44,997 bases of DNA from contig NZ_JSBN01000075.1 of the NCBI RefSeq assembly GCF_000797515.1, positions 1 to 44,997 on the forward strand, in the 5' to 3' direction. The stretch comes from Sphingomonas sp. Ant H11 (GTDB taxonomy: Bacteria > Pseudomonadota > Alphaproteobacteria > Sphingomonadales > Sphingomonadaceae). Position numbers and translations under genes: made by a program. Of this stretch, positions 1 to 9,112 are shown in pieces. The notes below the pieces were generated by a model, which saw only the letters and a list, made by a program, of their open reading frames with translations, searched no databases and had not been told where the DNA came from. Every line of letters begins with the position of its first letter. Within the stretch, counting starts at the first letter, position 1.

Positions 1-1294
1 ACGCGCTGACCGGCGCGCAGGCGCGGACGGTGCGCGAGATCGAGGGCGATCTGGCGCAGGCGCAACCGATGCTGCGGCTGCTGCAAGGCGATGTGGGTGC
101 CGGCAAGACGCTGGTGGCAACGCTGGCGATGCTGACGGCGGTGGAGGCGGGCGCGCAGGCGGCGTTGCTCGCGCCGACCGAAATCCTCGCGCGGCAGCAT
201 TATGAGTCGCTGCGGCGGATGCTGGCGGGCTTGCCGGTCGAGGTCGCGGTGCTGACCGGACGCGACAAGGGCCGGGTGCGCGAGGCGACGCTGATGGGGC
301 TGGCGGCAGGCACGATCGACATTCTGATCGGCACGCATGCGATCTTCCAGGAGGCGGTGTCGTATAAGGATCTGGGTCTCGTCGTGGTCGATGAGCAGCA
401 CCGCTTTGGCGTCGCGCAGCGCATGATGTTGCAGGCCAAGGCCAAGGCCGCGCCGCATTTGCTGGCGATGACCGCGACGCCGATCCCGCGCACGCTGACG
501 CTGGCCAATTACGGCGAGATGGACGTCAGCCAGCTCGACGAAATGCCGCCGGGGCGCCAGCCGATCGAAACGCGCGTCATTTCGGAGGACCGGCTGGCCG
601 ATGTCGTCGATGCACTGGGTCGGCACCTGTCCGATGACGGCCAAGCCTATTGGGTGTGCCCGTTGGTCGAGGAGAGCGAGAAGAGCGATCTCGCGGCGGC
701 GGAAGCGCGGGCCGAGACGTTGCGCGCGCGCTTTGGCGACCGCGTCGGGCTGGTCCATGGCAAGATGAAGCCCGCCGAAAAGGATGCGGTGATGGCGGCC
801 TTTGCCAGCGGGCACTTGGGCGTGCTGGTGGCGACGACGGTGATCGAAGTCGGGGTCGACGTGCCCAATGCGACGCTGATCGTGATCGAACATGCCGACC
901 GCTTTGGTCTCGCGCAATTGCACCAGTTGCGCGGGCGCGTCGGGCGCGGGTCGGGTAAGTCGAACTGCCTGTTGATCCGTGGCGGAGCGCTGAGCGAAAC
1001 GTCGCGCGCGCGGCTGGCGCTGATGCGTGAGACCAATGACGGCTTCCGCATTGCCGAGGAGGATTTGCGGTTGCGCGGTGCGGGAGAGTTGCTCGGCACC
1101 AAGCAATCGGGCGAGGCGGGTTTCCGCCTGGCGACGCCCGAGATGCTGACCACCTTGCTGCCCATCGCGACCGACGACGCACGCCTGCTGATCGACCGCG
1201 ACGGTGGCCTGCAAGCGCGCGCGGACAAGCGGCGCGAACGGCGCTCTATCTGTTCGAGCGCGAGGCGGGCGTTGCCTTGCTGCGATCGGGGTGA
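1..1294 (+). CDS. recG: ATP-dependent DNA helicase RecG, 3' part, frameshifted near its end
   Basis: RecG is a superfamily 2 helicase that remodels stalled replication forks and branched recombination intermediates. The reading frame is already open at base 3, so the start lies outside the window and the N-terminal wedge domain is missing. Visible are the Walker A motif GDVGAGKT, the Walker B/DExH-type VVDEQH, the TATPIPRTL motif, and the second helicase lobe with VATTVIEVGVDVPNA and QLRGRVGRG. The open frame runs on to 1430 with an atypical Arg-rich tail, but the usual RecG ending (LYLFEREAGVALLRSG, stop TGA at 1292) sits in another frame. One missing base near 1236-1242 would join them. The convergent PilZ gene lies beyond a repeat pair. 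Identity is sure; whether the frameshift is real is not. Confidence 0.93.
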
Positions 1295-1336
1295 GGCGCG
1301 CCTAGACTCGATTTTGCTTAAACCGGATCACCCAAA

Positions 1337-1427
1337 GTCCGTTCGGGCTGAGCCTGTCGAAGCCCCCTCGCCAAACGCGAGCAGATTTCTTGGGCACGGC
1401 CCTTCGACAGGCTCAGGGCGAACGGCT
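1337..1427. repeat. Inverted repeat pair of the sphingomonad GCCTGTCGAAG type, between convergent genes
   Basis: A unit at 1339-1362 (core GAGCCTGTCGAAG) faces its reverse complement at 1402-1425, separated by 39 nt. The arms are 24 nt long and differ at only two positions. The pair can fold into a long hairpin exactly between the convergent recG and PilZ genes, so it may act as a transcription terminator or be a REP-like mobile repeat. A related pair lies at 5053-5143. Confidence 0.8.
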
Positions 1428-1431
1428 TGAG

Positions 1432-1752
1432 CTATTTACCCCGCACCATCACCGCCAGCACCTCATAATAGTCCGCAAGGTCGATCGGTTGATCCAACTC
1501 GCATCCGATTCGGCCGCCAAGTGCCCAGCGGATTTCCGCTACCACGACACCGACCACCGGCAACGTGACGCGTAACCGGTCCCCCTCGCGATACGGAACC
1601 TCGGCGCGCGCCATGAGGCCGAGCGCCGACAGGTTCACGATCAGCAACGACACCTGTTGTGCGTCCGGGCCATAAGCCCGAGCGCGATAATGTACTTCGT
1701 CGCGGGCCAGGGCGCGCTTGTCCGCGACCTGTCCAGCCAGTGCCTTCGCCAT
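1432..1752 (-). CDS. PilZ domain protein (106 aa)
   Basis: A single-domain PilZ-like protein; the family binds cyclic di-GMP or acts as an adaptor in motility and envelope control. The core fits PilZ: basic RARAYG near residue 25, a strand ending in NLSALGLMAR, the turn region GDRLRVTLP, and ALGGRIGCELDQPID near the C-terminus. Within PilZ the N-terminal RxxxR and (D/N)xSxxG motifs contact the ligand; here NLSALG matches the second motif and the first is only approximate. ATG at 1752 was chosen over TTG at 1758 because AGAGGGG precedes it at good spacing. It is transcribed away from tyrS's 3' end and converges on recG. A second PilZ protein is encoded at 8680. Confidence 0.82.
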   Translation of the reverse strand: MAKALAGQVADKRALARDEVHYRARAYGPDAQQVSLLIVNLSALGLMARAEVPYREGDRLRVTLPVVGVVVAEIRWALGGRIGCELDQPIDLADYYEVLAVMVRGK

Positions 1753-1865
1753 TGCCAAACCCCTCTAATGGGCCGGGCAAAAATACGACAAAGGATGTAA
1801 AACAGGTCGCAACGAAGCCGCTTAACGTCCGCTAACCGTTATATTTTTTGAGGTTCTGTCGAGAT

Positions 1866-3092
1866 TTACGCACGGACCAGCAGGCCGTGATGCTTCTTGC
1901 CCGCAGCGATACGGACCGGGTCGTCGCCAACCTCGACCATCAATGCCTCATCGCTGACCTTGTCCGCGCCGACACGTGCGCCGCCGCCCTTGATCAGCCG
2001 CTTGGCCTCGCCCTTCGAAGCCGCGAAGCCAAGGCCGATCAGGGCATCGACAATACCGATCGGGCCGGCGACCGCGAAGGTCGGCAGCGCGCCGCCCGCA
2101 CCGCCTTCCTCAAAGGTGCGCCGCGCGGTTTCGGCGGCTTCGGCAGCGGCGGCTTCGCCCCGGCACATCGCGGTCGCGGCATTGGCGAGCACGATCTTTG
2201 CGGCATTGATCTCGGCACCTTCCAACGCTTCGAGGCGCGCGATCTCCTCGAGCGGCAGATCGGTGAACAGCCGCAGGAAGCGGCCGACATCGCGGTCGTC
2301 GGTGTTCCGCCAGAATTGCCAGTAATCATAATGCGGCAACTGGTCCTCATGCAGCCACACCGCGCCCGACATCGTCTTGCCCATCTTTCCGCCATCGGCG
2401 GTGGTGATGAGCGGCGTGGTGATGCCGTAAACCTCGGTCCCGTCCATGCGGCGCGACAGTTCGATGCCGTTGACGATATTACCCCATTGGTCGGACCCGC
2501 CCATTTGCAGGCGGCACCCGGCGCGGCGCGACAGTTCCAGGAAATCATAGGCCTGGAGGATCATGTAGTTGAATTCGAGGAAGGACAGCGATTGCTCGCG
2601 GTCGAGCCGCAGCTTGACCGAATCGAAGCTGAGCATCCGGTTGACCGAGAAATGCTGCCCGACATCGCGCAGGAAGGGGATGTATTCCAGCCTGTCGAGC
2701 CACTCGGCGTTATCGAGCATGATCGCATCGGTCGGGCCGTCGCCGAACACCAGAAAGCGTTCGAAGATGCGGCGGATCGAGGCGACGTTGGTGGCGATGC
2801 CATCATGGTCGAGCAGCTTGCGCGCTTCGTCTTTGAAGCTCGGGTCGCCGATCTTGCCGGTGCCGCCGCCCATCAGCACGATCGGCTTGTGCCCGCTTTG
2901 CTGAAGGCGGCGCAGCAGCATGATCTGGACGAGGCTGCCGACATGCAGCGACGGTGCGGTCGGATCGAAGCCGATATAACCGGGCACGGTCTGCTTGTTC
3001 GCCAACGCATCGAGCGCGGCGGCGTCGGTCGTCTGGTGGATGTAGCCACGCTCGGACAGCAGGCGGAGGAGGGCGGAGGTGTGCTCGGTCAT
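1866..3092 (-). CDS. tyrS: Tyrosyl-tRNA synthetase
   Basis: Charges tRNA-Tyr with tyrosine in the cytoplasm. The 408-aa length is usual for the bacterial enzyme. The class I signature HIGH appears as HVGS at residues 50-53, and KMSKS as KMGKT followed by MSG at 236-242. The substrate pocket region GGSDQWGNI lies at 198-206. A C-terminal S4-type RNA-binding domain covers roughly 340-405 ([21 protein letters not shown]). ATG at 3092 begins a normal N-terminus. It lies 30 nt downstream of the NlpD-like gene on the same strand and may be cotranscribed with it. No frame disruption is visible. Confidence 0.97.
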   Translation of the reverse strand: MTEHTSALLRLLSERGYIHQTTDAAALDALANKQTVPGYIGFDPTAPSLHVGSLVQIMLLRRLQQSGHKPIVLMGGGTGKIGDPSFKDEARKLLDHDGIATNVASIRRIFERFLVFGDGPTDAIMLDNAEWLDRLEYIPFLRDVGQHFSVNRMLSFDSVKLRLDREQSLSFLEFNYMILQAYDFLELSRRAGCRLQMGGSDQWGNIVNGIELSRRMDGTEVYGITTPLITTADGGKMGKTMSGAVWLHEDQLPHYDYWQFWRNTDDRDVGRFLRLFTDLPLEEIARLEALEGAEINAAKIVLANAATAMCRGEAAAAEAAETARRTFEEGGAGGALPTFAVAGPIGIVDALIGLGFAASKGEAKRLIKGGGARVGADKVSDEALMVEVGDDPVRIAAGKKHHGLLVRA

Positions 3093-3121
3093 TCCGGGCG
3101 AATAGCCGATTTTTCCCCGAA

Positions 3122-4247
3122 TTAAATCCCCGGCAATTGCCGCTGCGGATCGACCGGGGTGCGGCCCTTGCGCATCTCGAAATGGAGTTCGGGTCGGTCG
3201 GCCAGCCCCGAATCGCCCGACAATGCGATCGTCTGCCCGCGCCGGACCGATTGGCCGCGCTGGACCAGCAACTGGCTGGCATGGCCATAGACCGTCGTCC
3301 AGCTATCGCCGTGCTTGACGATGACGAGGCCGCCCAGCGTCGGGATGCCACTGCCGGCATACGCGACCACGCCATCTGCGGCGGCGAGAATGGGCGTCCC
3401 GATCGGCACGGCGATCTTGATGCCGTTATATTTTTCGCCCGACGCGCCGGGGCCGAAATGGGCGACGATGCGCCCCCGCACTGGCCAGGCGAAACCGCCG
3501 CTAAAACGGGTCGGCTCGGCAATCGCCTGGGTGGGAGAGAGCACGCGCCGCGATGAGGGCGATGGCCGCACCGGGCGGTCGTTCGCGGCCAGTGCCGGTT
3601 CACTACCGGTGACGATATCGTCGATGTCGAGCCGGAACGCCGCGGCGCGCTCGGCGGCTGTGCTCCCATTGGCGGTGCCGGGTATGACAATGCGCATGCC
3701 GACACGCAGCGTGTACGGCTCGTTCAACTCATTCGCGGAAACGATGCGTGACCAATCCACGCCGTAAGCGCGCGCGATCGCGATCCCGGTCTGTCCGGCG
3801 CGGACAAGGTGATAGCGCCCGCCGGGAATGTCGAGCCGCTGCCCGGGCCGGATCACGAACGGTGGGGTCAGGCCATTCGCACGCGCGATCGCCTCCGACC
3901 CCGCGCCCGTACGATCCCCCACGGCGCGCAACGTGTCGCCGGGTCGGACGATATAGCTGGTCGCGGAAATGGTCTCGGCATCGGGGGTTACCGGCCGCGC
4001 CTGCCAGGCTGGTGGCGGAGCGGGAAGGGCGGAAACGCCCGCATCGATGCGTTGCGGTTCGTAGCGCTCCTGCTCGCGCTCGGCGCGATCCCCGCCTTGC
4101 GGTTCATAGGGCCGTTGGTCGTCGCGCGGCTGATAGGGGGGCGGGGTGTCGTAACCGCGTTGTGGCCGGTCGGGGGTTCGGAATGCAGGCGGTGAGTGTA
4201 GAAAGGACCAGGATCGCGATACCAAACGTCTTGCCGCGATGCCCCAT
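3122..4247 (-). CDS. nlpD: M23 peptidase lipoprotein with two LysM domains (NlpD-like), frameshifted
   Basis: Probably an outer-membrane-anchored murein hydrolase or amidase activator. From ATG 4247 the frame gives a lipoprotein signal ([21 protein letters not shown]) with lipobox LTAC, then runs into a shifted frame. The rest (open from 4225) has a Pro/Arg/Gln-rich linker, two LysM motifs ([15 protein letters not shown] and [19 protein letters not shown]), and a C-terminal M23 domain ([51 protein letters not shown]). The first catalytic His of true LytM enzymes appears replaced (NGIKI where hydrolases have H-G-x-D), which suggests a non-catalytic activator like NlpD. A G5 run at 4172-4176 carries one extra base; removing it gives a 374-aa protein. 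surE lies directly upstream, the classic surE-nlpD order. Confidence 0.85.
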
Positions 4248-4257
4248 ACTCTACCCC

Positions 4258-5022
4258 CTAACCGTACAATGCCCCAAGCATAGCAAGCGAGGGGCGGTGT
4301 GTCAGGTCGAGATGCAGCGGCGTCACGGCAATGTACCCATCTTGCACAGCTTCCAGATCGGTGGCGTGGGCCGGTGTTTCCTCCGTCGGGCCGAGCGCGA
4401 ACCAGTGATAGTCATACCCGCGCGGATCGCGGTTGGTGACGATCTGCAGGCGGCCATAGTCGCGAAGGCCCTGCTGCACGATCTTGATCCCCTTCACCGC
4501 GTCGGCAGGTCCGGCCGGGAAGTTGATGTTGACCAGGCTGCGCGGCTCCAGCGGGGCGTCGATCAACGGGCGCAACACGCGTTCGCCCCACGCAGCGGCG
4601 GCTTCGAACGGCACCGCGTCCCCCAGTCCCTCGCGATCATAGACCTGGCTCAGCGCGATCGAACGTACCCCCGCCAGCGCGCCCTCCATCGCGGCGGAAA
4701 CCGTGCCGGAATAGGTCACGTCCTCGGCCAGATTGGCCCCGCGATTGACCCCGGACAGGATCAGGTCGGGCTTGGCCTCCCGCATGATCCGGGCCAGCGC
4801 CATCATCACGGCATCGGTCGGCGTGCCGGCCACGGCAAAGCGCTTTTCGCCATGCTGGCGCACCCGGATCGGGCGCGTCAGCGTCAGCGAATGGCCAGCG
4901 CCGGACTGTTCGTCGGCGGGGGCAACGATCCAGACATCGTCGGAGAATTTCGCGGCAATCGCCTCCAGGATTTTGAGCCCGGGCGCGTGATAGCCATCGT
5001 CATTGGTCAGCAGAATCCGCAT
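4258..5022 (-). CDS. surE: 5'/3'-nucleotidase SurE
   Basis: SurE is a metal-dependent survival phosphatase that dephosphorylates nucleoside monophosphates. The N-terminus MRILLTNDDGYHAPG holds the family's Asp-Asp metal site, followed by APADEQSGAGHSLTL and GTPTDAVMMAL, then LSGVNRGANLAEDVTYSGTVSAAMEG, all diagnostic. ATG at 5022 was chosen because the family always starts at MRIL; the frame is open further upstream only because it reads through the repeat at 5053-5143. Length is 254 aa. It sits between serS and the NlpD-like gene; its TAG stop is 10 nt from the latter's ATG, so the two are likely translationally linked. Confidence 0.96.
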   Translation of the reverse strand: MRILLTNDDGYHAPGLKILEAIAAKFSDDVWIVAPADEQSGAGHSLTLTRPIRVRQHGEKRFAVAGTPTDAVMMALARIMREAKPDLILSGVNRGANLAEDVTYSGTVSAAMEGALAGVRSIALSQVYDREGLGDAVPFEAAAAWGERVLRPLIDAPLEPRSLVNINFPAGPADAVKGIKIVQQGLRDYGRLQIVTNRDPRGYDYHWFALGPTEETPAHATDLEAVQDGYIAVTPLHLDLTHRPSLAMLGALYG

Positions 5023-5052
5023 CGTGTCGTCCTTTATGCGTGACGCCCTTTT

Positions 5053-5143
5053 CCGTTCGTGCTGAGCTTGTCGAAGCACCGCTCTCCCTTGCATGCCAGG
5101 CGCGGGAAGAGGGCTACCCTTCAACAGGCTCAGGGCGAACGGG
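5053..5143. repeat. Second inverted repeat pair of the GCCTGTCGAAG type
   Basis: Units at 5053-5076 (CCGTTCGTGCTGAGCTTGTC...) and, inverted, at 5119-5143 flank a 42-nt spacer in the serS-surE intergenic space. They match the pair at 1339-1425 with a few substitutions. Here both neighbours are on the same strand, so the hairpin could act between cistrons instead of ending convergent transcripts. Confidence 0.75.
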
Positions 5144-5148
5144 CGATG

Positions 5149-6429
5149 TCAGCGCGCCGGTTCCAACCGGTTGAGGCCCTTGAGGTAAGGCTGCAGCACA
5201 TCGGGAATCGCCACCGCGCCATCCTCCTGCTGATAGTTTTCCAGCACGGCGACCAACGTCCGTCCGACCGCGAGGCCGGAACCGTTGAGCGTGTGGACAA
5301 AGCGCGTCGCTTTCTCGCCCTCGGGCCGGTAGCGCGCGTTCATGCGACGTGCCTGGAAATCGGTGCAGGTCGAGCAACTCGAAATCTCGCGATACTGGCC
5401 TTGTCCCGGCAGCCACACTTCGAGATCGTAGGTGCGCGCGGCGGTGAAGCCCATGTCGCCGGTGCACAATTTCATGCGGCGGAACGGCAGGCCAAGCGCG
5501 TTGAGCAAGCCCTCCGCGCACGCCGTCATCCGCTCATGCTCGGCCTCGGAGGCATCGGGCGTGACGATCGAGACCATTTCGACCTTTTCGAACTGATGCT
5601 GGCGGATGAAGCCGCGCGTGTCGCGCCCCGCCGCGCCCGCTTCCGAACGGAAGCAGGGGGTGAGTGCGGTGAAGCGCAGCGGCAGTTCGGCCTCGCTCAA
5701 AATCTGTTCGCGCACGATATTGGTCAGGCTGACTTCGGCAGTCGGGATCAACCACCGGCCATCGGTGGTCTTGAACAGATCTTCGGCAAATTTGGGGAGC
5801 TGCCCGGTGCCGAACACCGCCTCGTCGCGGACCAGCAGCGGGGGCACGACTTGCTCATAGCCATGCTCGCCCGACAGCGTATCGAGCATGAATTGTCCAA
5901 GCGCGCGGTGGAGCCGCGCCGCAGCGCCGCGCACCAGCGTGAAACGCGCGCCCGCCATTGCCGCGCCGGTTTCGAAATCGAGCCCGAGCGCGGGGCCGAT
6001 CGCGTCGTGCTCGCGCGGGGTGAAACCGAAGGTGCCGGGGGTGCCGTGACTTGCGACCAGCATATTGCCGGCCTCGTCGGCACCCTCGGGCACGTCGCCG
6101 AGTGGCAGATTGGGGATCGCCGCGAGTTGGGCGTTCAACGACTCGCCGAGCGCCTTTTCTTCGGCTTCGATCGCGGGCAGCCGTTCTTTCAGCGTCGCAA
6201 CCTCGGCCATCAACGTGGCGGCGGTCGCCTCGTCCTTCGCGGCCTTCGCGGCACCAATCGCTTTCGAGGCTTCGTTGCGCCGGGCCTGCGCAACCTGCGC
6301 CTCGGTCATCAGGGCGCGACGGCGTTCGTCGAGCGCGACCAGTTCGGAAGCGACGGGGGGAAAGCCGCGCCGGGCGAGGCTTGCGTCGAAAGCGGCGGGA
6401 TCGTCCCGGATCAGGCGGATATCATGCAT
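5149..6429 (-). CDS. serS: Seryl-tRNA synthetase
   Basis: Class II synthetase that charges tRNA-Ser and tRNA-Sec. The N-terminal half is the expected long coiled-coil arm (about residues 30-105, rich in Ala, Glu and Arg), followed by the catalytic core: motif 2 region [31 protein letters not shown] and motif 3 region [19 protein letters not shown] near the C-terminus. Length 426 aa is standard. ATG at 6429 gives the usual [11 protein letters not shown] start. It follows the Ser/Gly-rich gene by 79 nt and precedes surE by 126 nt that contain the repeat pair. Confidence 0.97.
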   Translation of the reverse strand: MHDIRLIRDDPAAFDASLARRGFPPVASELVALDERRRALMTEAQVAQARRNEASKAIGAAKAAKDEATAATLMAEVATLKERLPAIEAEEKALGESLNAQLAAIPNLPLGDVPEGADEAGNMLVASHGTPGTFGFTPREHDAIGPALGLDFETGAAMAGARFTLVRGAAARLHRALGQFMLDTLSGEHGYEQVVPPLLVRDEAVFGTGQLPKFAEDLFKTTDGRWLIPTAEVSLTNIVREQILSEAELPLRFTALTPCFRSEAGAAGRDTRGFIRQHQFEKVEMVSIVTPDASEAEHERMTACAEGLLNALGLPFRRMKLCTGDMGFTAARTYDLEVWLPGQGQYREISSCSTCTDFQARRMNARYRPEGEKATRFVHTLNGSGLAVGRTLVAVLENYQQEDGAVAIPDVLQPYLKGLNRLEPAR

Positions 6430-6508
6430 GACCGGGCTATGGCGTCGCCCCGTGCCCTACGCAACCCGTTCGCGTGGGGAAGACCCGCTACGGTCGCTTT
6501 TCGCCTGC

Positions 6509-7678
6509 TCAGGCGAGGTTCGCGCTCGGTTTGGCGAAGCGCTTGCGCGCCACCAGCGCGGCTGCGGCCGCCCCGAACAGCAGGACCATCGGCGGTGCGG
6601 GGACGGGGGCGGGTGGGCCGCCGCTGGAACCCGTGCTGCCGCTGCTCGCGCTGCTCGATGCGCTGCTTCCGCTACTGCCGCTGCCCGATGATCCCCATCC
6701 GCCATTGGAGCTCCAGCCATGGCTGCTTGAGCCATAGCTGCTCGAGCTTGCCGAGGAACTGCTGCTGCTCGAACCATTGGACGAGCTGGCCGAGGACACG
6801 TTGCCACTCGAAGAGGAGGAGGTGCTTGAGGATGAGGAGCCGCTCGAGGCCGAGGAGACGTTCCCGCTCGAGGCCGACGACACATTACCGCTGGAGGACG
6901 AGGAAACGTTGCCACTCGACGCCGACGAAGAGGAAACGTTCCCGCTCGAGCCGCCCGAGGCAGACGAGACGTTGCCGCTGGAACCGCCCGATGCCGAGGA
7001 GACATTCCCGCTCGACGAGGAGCCGCCGGTTGACGACGTGCTCGATACCGTTGCGCCGCCTGTGCTCGTGGACGAGGATGATCCGCCCGAGCCGCCCGAC
7101 GAGGAGGTGCTGCTGACCGAACCGCTGGACGACGTGCTCGAAACGCTGCCGCTCGACGTCGATGATCCGCCGGTCGAGGTCGACCCGCCGCTGGTGGAAG
7201 AACTGGTCGAAGATCCGCCGGTCGAGGTCGATCCACCGGTCGAAGTCGAAGAGATGACGATGCTGCCGCCGCCGCTGCTGCTCCCGCCGCCGCCAAAGAA
7301 ACCGCCGGCGAAGAAACCACCGCCGCCGAAACCACCGCTGCCGCCGATCACGGTCAGCCCGCCGCCGCCACCGCCGCCTGAGCCCGAATAAGGCGGGTCC
7401 ACAGGAACGGGGGCACCCTGTGCAGTCAGATACACAATTTGGGGCTGCGTCGTGGTGGTGGTCTGGGTCACCACCTTGCGAACGCGCGCGCCAGCGTGTC
7501 CGACCCGCATCTTGCTGGCGGCGACCGTCGTGGTGCGGCGGACGATTCGTTTGGTGACCTTGTGCGTATAGGCGCTGCGTGCCCGCGCGCCGTCGGCCAC
7601 ATGCACGGCGCCACCGCCGACAATCGCGCCCCCACAGGCACATGCACACAGTTTCGCCAAAGCCATCCGGACGGACAT
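6509..7678 (-). CDS. Ser/Gly-rich repetitive protein with PEP-CTERM-like C-terminus
   Basis: A 389-aa protein of extreme composition. Residues 1-35 look like an export signal (MALAKLCACACGGAIVGGG then ADGARARS). A basic segment (residues 36-75, many Arg/Lys/Thr) follows, then poly-Gly stretches, then about 200 residues that are almost only Ser, Gly, Thr, Ala and Asn. Seven GNVSS units occur in tandem-like order. The tail reads PVPAPPMVLLFGAAAAALVARKRF, that is a Pro-rich motif, a hydrophobic helix and a basic cluster, like PEP-CTERM sorting signals. The likely role is a surface, secreted or matrix-associated protein sorted by an exosortase; this is inference. The complementary strand is open for 200 codons purely because of the repeat composition. 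Confidence 0.7.
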   Translation of the reverse strand: MSVRMALAKLCACACGGAIVGGGAVHVADGARARSAYTHKVTKRIVRRTTTVAASKMRVGHAGARVRKVVTQTTTTTQPQIVYLTAQGAPVPVDPPYSGSGGGGGGGLTVIGGSGGFGGGGFFAGGFFGGGGSSSGGGSIVISSTSTGGSTSTGGSSTSSSTSGGSTSTGGSSTSSGSVSSTSSSGSVSSTSSSGGSGGSSSSTSTGGATVSSTSSTGGSSSSGNVSSASGGSSGNVSSASGGSSGNVSSSSASSGNVSSSSSGNVSSASSGNVSSASSGSSSSSTSSSSSGNVSSASSSNGSSSSSSSASSSSYGSSSHGWSSNGGWGSSGSGSSGSSASSSASSGSTGSSGGPPAPVPAPPMVLLFGAAAAALVARKRFAKPSANLA

Positions 7679-8133
7679 GATGCTATTCTCTCACTAACGG
7701 CGCAAATATCGCCTGGACGATACATCTCGCGCAGACTTGCATTTGATATTCCGCAAAGTGCCGAACAAAGCGTTAAGTGCAATTGCGTTAACCAACTTTT
7801 TCGTGATCCTTTGGCCACAAAACGTGACTAAGCAGTGTGCAGTATGGTTAACGTTTTCATTGTGGAACGATCCCCGCGTTAACATTTGTTTCGCACGTGA
7901 CCGTGAAGACGTTTTTGCCGAGTCTGCGTCCCCGATCTCCGCACGCCCGAATGGAGTCGGCGTGAGCGTCTGGCAGTATCAATTTTGTCCGATCCTATTT
8001 TCCCGTGTCGCCCGGCATCAGGATTGCTTGTGGTGCTTCAATGGCATGGCTATAGGCCCGCATCAGGTGGGTTGACCTTGGCTCGGTCCGGAGGTGCGCA
8101 AAGCATCGGGTGACCGTGAGGGGAGAGAGTGGG
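7679..8133. other. AT-rich divergent intergenic region between the Ser/Gly-rich gene and dksA
   Basis: About 455 nt with no convincing gene. It is clearly more AT-rich than its neighbours between 7730 and 7900 and carries GTTAAC at 7787, 7847 and 7878 plus GTTAAG at 7772. These resemble half-sites of the alphaproteobacterial regulator CtrA (TTAAC), but no pair shows the canonical TTAA-N7-TTAA spacing. The region must hold promoters for both flanking genes. A short open frame of 63 codons on the minus strand (7694-7885) has no supporting ribosome-binding site and is not called. Confidence 0.5.
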
Positions 8134-8598
8134 ATGGCGACTGTCTTGAATAGATTGGACGATTCCGAAAAGTTCGCGGTACCGCAGGTCGGTAGTGACG
8201 ACGGCTACCGGCCAAGCGCCGACGAGGAGTTCATGAACCCCCGTCAGCAGGCGTATTTTCGCGCAAAGTTGCAAGGCTGGAAGGATTCGATCCTGCGCGA
8301 GGCAGCGGGTACGATCTCGCAGCTTCAGGTCGATACCCTGCGGGAGGCAGATCTTACCGACCGGGCGTCCAGCGAGACCGATTGGTCGATCGAACTGCGC
8401 ACCCGGGACCGGCAGCGTAAGCTAATCTCCAAGATCGAGGCCGCAGTGCGTCGAATCGATGAAGGGGAATATGGCTATTGCGAAGTGACCGGCGAGCCGA
8501 TCTCGCTGGCTCGCCTGGAAGCGCGGCCGATCGCGACGATGACGGTCGAGGCCCAGGAGCGTCACGAACGGCACGAAAAGATTTCGCGCGAGGATTGA
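8134..8598 (+). CDS. dksA: RNA polymerase-binding transcription factor DksA
   Basis: DksA enters the RNA polymerase secondary channel and works with ppGpp in the stringent response. The 154-aa protein has the expected N-terminal helix, a coiled-coil with ETDWSIELRTRDRQRKLISKIEAAVRRID, and the C-terminal motif EYGYCEVTGEPISLARLEARP followed by a helix (VEAQERHERHEK). Only one Cys of the four-Cys zinc finger is left (GYCEVTG, then ISLARL), as is common for alphaproteobacterial DksA, so zinc binding is probably lost. ATG at 8134 was preferred over GTG at 8110 because GGGGAGAGAG precedes it. The neighbouring PilZ gene is on the same strand. Confidence 0.88.
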   Translation: MATVLNRLDDSEKFAVPQVGSDDGYRPSADEEFMNPRQQAYFRAKLQGWKDSILREAAGTISQLQVDTLREADLTDRASSETDWSIELRTRDRQRKLISKIEAAVRRIDEGEYGYCEVTGEPISLARLEARPIATMTVEAQERHERHEKISRED

Positions 8599-8679
8599 GC
8601 GAACGGTCGCTGCCTTAAGATGTTGGATACCATTGCGCGAGTAGTCTTGCCGCGAACCAAGATCGGCAATTTGCACGCA

Positions 8680-9060
8680 ATGGACCAATATTCGCAAGAT
8701 CCGCTCAGTCCCTCATTCGATGAAGGGGCGCATAACCGTCAGGACACGCGCGACAGCTTGTTTCTGATGGCGGATTTTCGCGTGGCTGGGCAAAGCGCTA
8801 CTCACTCGGTGCGGGTTCGCAACCTTTCTGCCGGGGGGTTGATGGCAGAGTTTCCAGACGGCTTGGCGCAAGGCCTGCGAGTCGAGTTCGACGTAAGGGG
8901 TGTTGGTTGGGTGCCCGGGCAAATCGCTTGGTCGGCAGCCGGACGCATCGGAGTCGCGTTCGATCGTCAGATCGATCCGCTGCTCGCGCGAAAGCCGGTC
9001 GGTCAGGGCGGGCAGACACCCGTTTTCGTGAAACCGATTTTCCCGCGCGCGCTTCGCTAA
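8680..9060 (+). CDS. PilZ domain protein (126 aa)
   Basis: A second small PilZ-like protein, probable cyclic di-GMP effector. It contains NRQDTRDSLFLMADFRV (basic, RxxxR-like start of the domain), SVRVRNLSAGGLMAEF (the (D/N)xSxxG motif), and GQIAWSAAGRIGVAFDRQIDP, which parallels the end of the protein at 1432. ATG at 8680 is suggested as start because upstream residues from ATG 8620 look non-homologous; neither has a strong ribosome-binding site, so the start is uncertain. It lies 81 nt downstream of dksA. A strong hairpin follows its stop. Confidence 0.78.
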   Translation: MDQYSQDPLSPSFDEGAHNRQDTRDSLFLMADFRVAGQSATHSVRVRNLSAGGLMAEFPDGLAQGLRVEFDVRGVGWVPGQIAWSAAGRIGVAFDRQIDPLLARKPVGQGGQTPVFVKPIFPRALR

Positions 9061-9079
9061 TCGAGAGGTCGGTTGGTGA

Positions 9080-9101
9080 CCCGGACGCGCCTGCGTCCGG
9101 G
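9080..9101. terminator. Perfect GC-rich hairpin between convergent genes
   Basis: CCCGGACGC (9080-9088) and GCGTCCGGG (9093-9101) form a 9-bp perfect stem with a 4-nt loop, midway between the PilZ stop (9060) and the convergent YdcH-like stop (9113). There is no T-run, so it is at best an atypical bidirectional terminator. Confidence 0.6.
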
Positions 9102-9112
9102 CCCGTCTCACG

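Noticed and set aside
1820..1840. CtrA-like site (TTAAC...CTAAC) in the tyrS-PilZ spacer
   Set aside because: Half-sites do not match TTAA-N7-TTAA on either strand.
1848..3125. 425-codon open frame on the plus strand opposite tyrS
   Set aside because: Shadow of tyrS; composition is that of a reverse-complemented GC-rich gene and no domain is present.
5059..7116. 685-codon open frame on the plus strand
   Set aside because: Runs antisense across serS and the Ser/Gly-rich gene; its Arg/Ser-rich tail mirrors the repeats.
6777..7391. 204-codon acidic Glu/Pro/Leu-rich open frame on the plus strand
   Set aside because: Pure antisense of the Ser/Gly repeat (codons for Ser and Gly read back as Glu, Leu, Pro); no ribosome-binding site.
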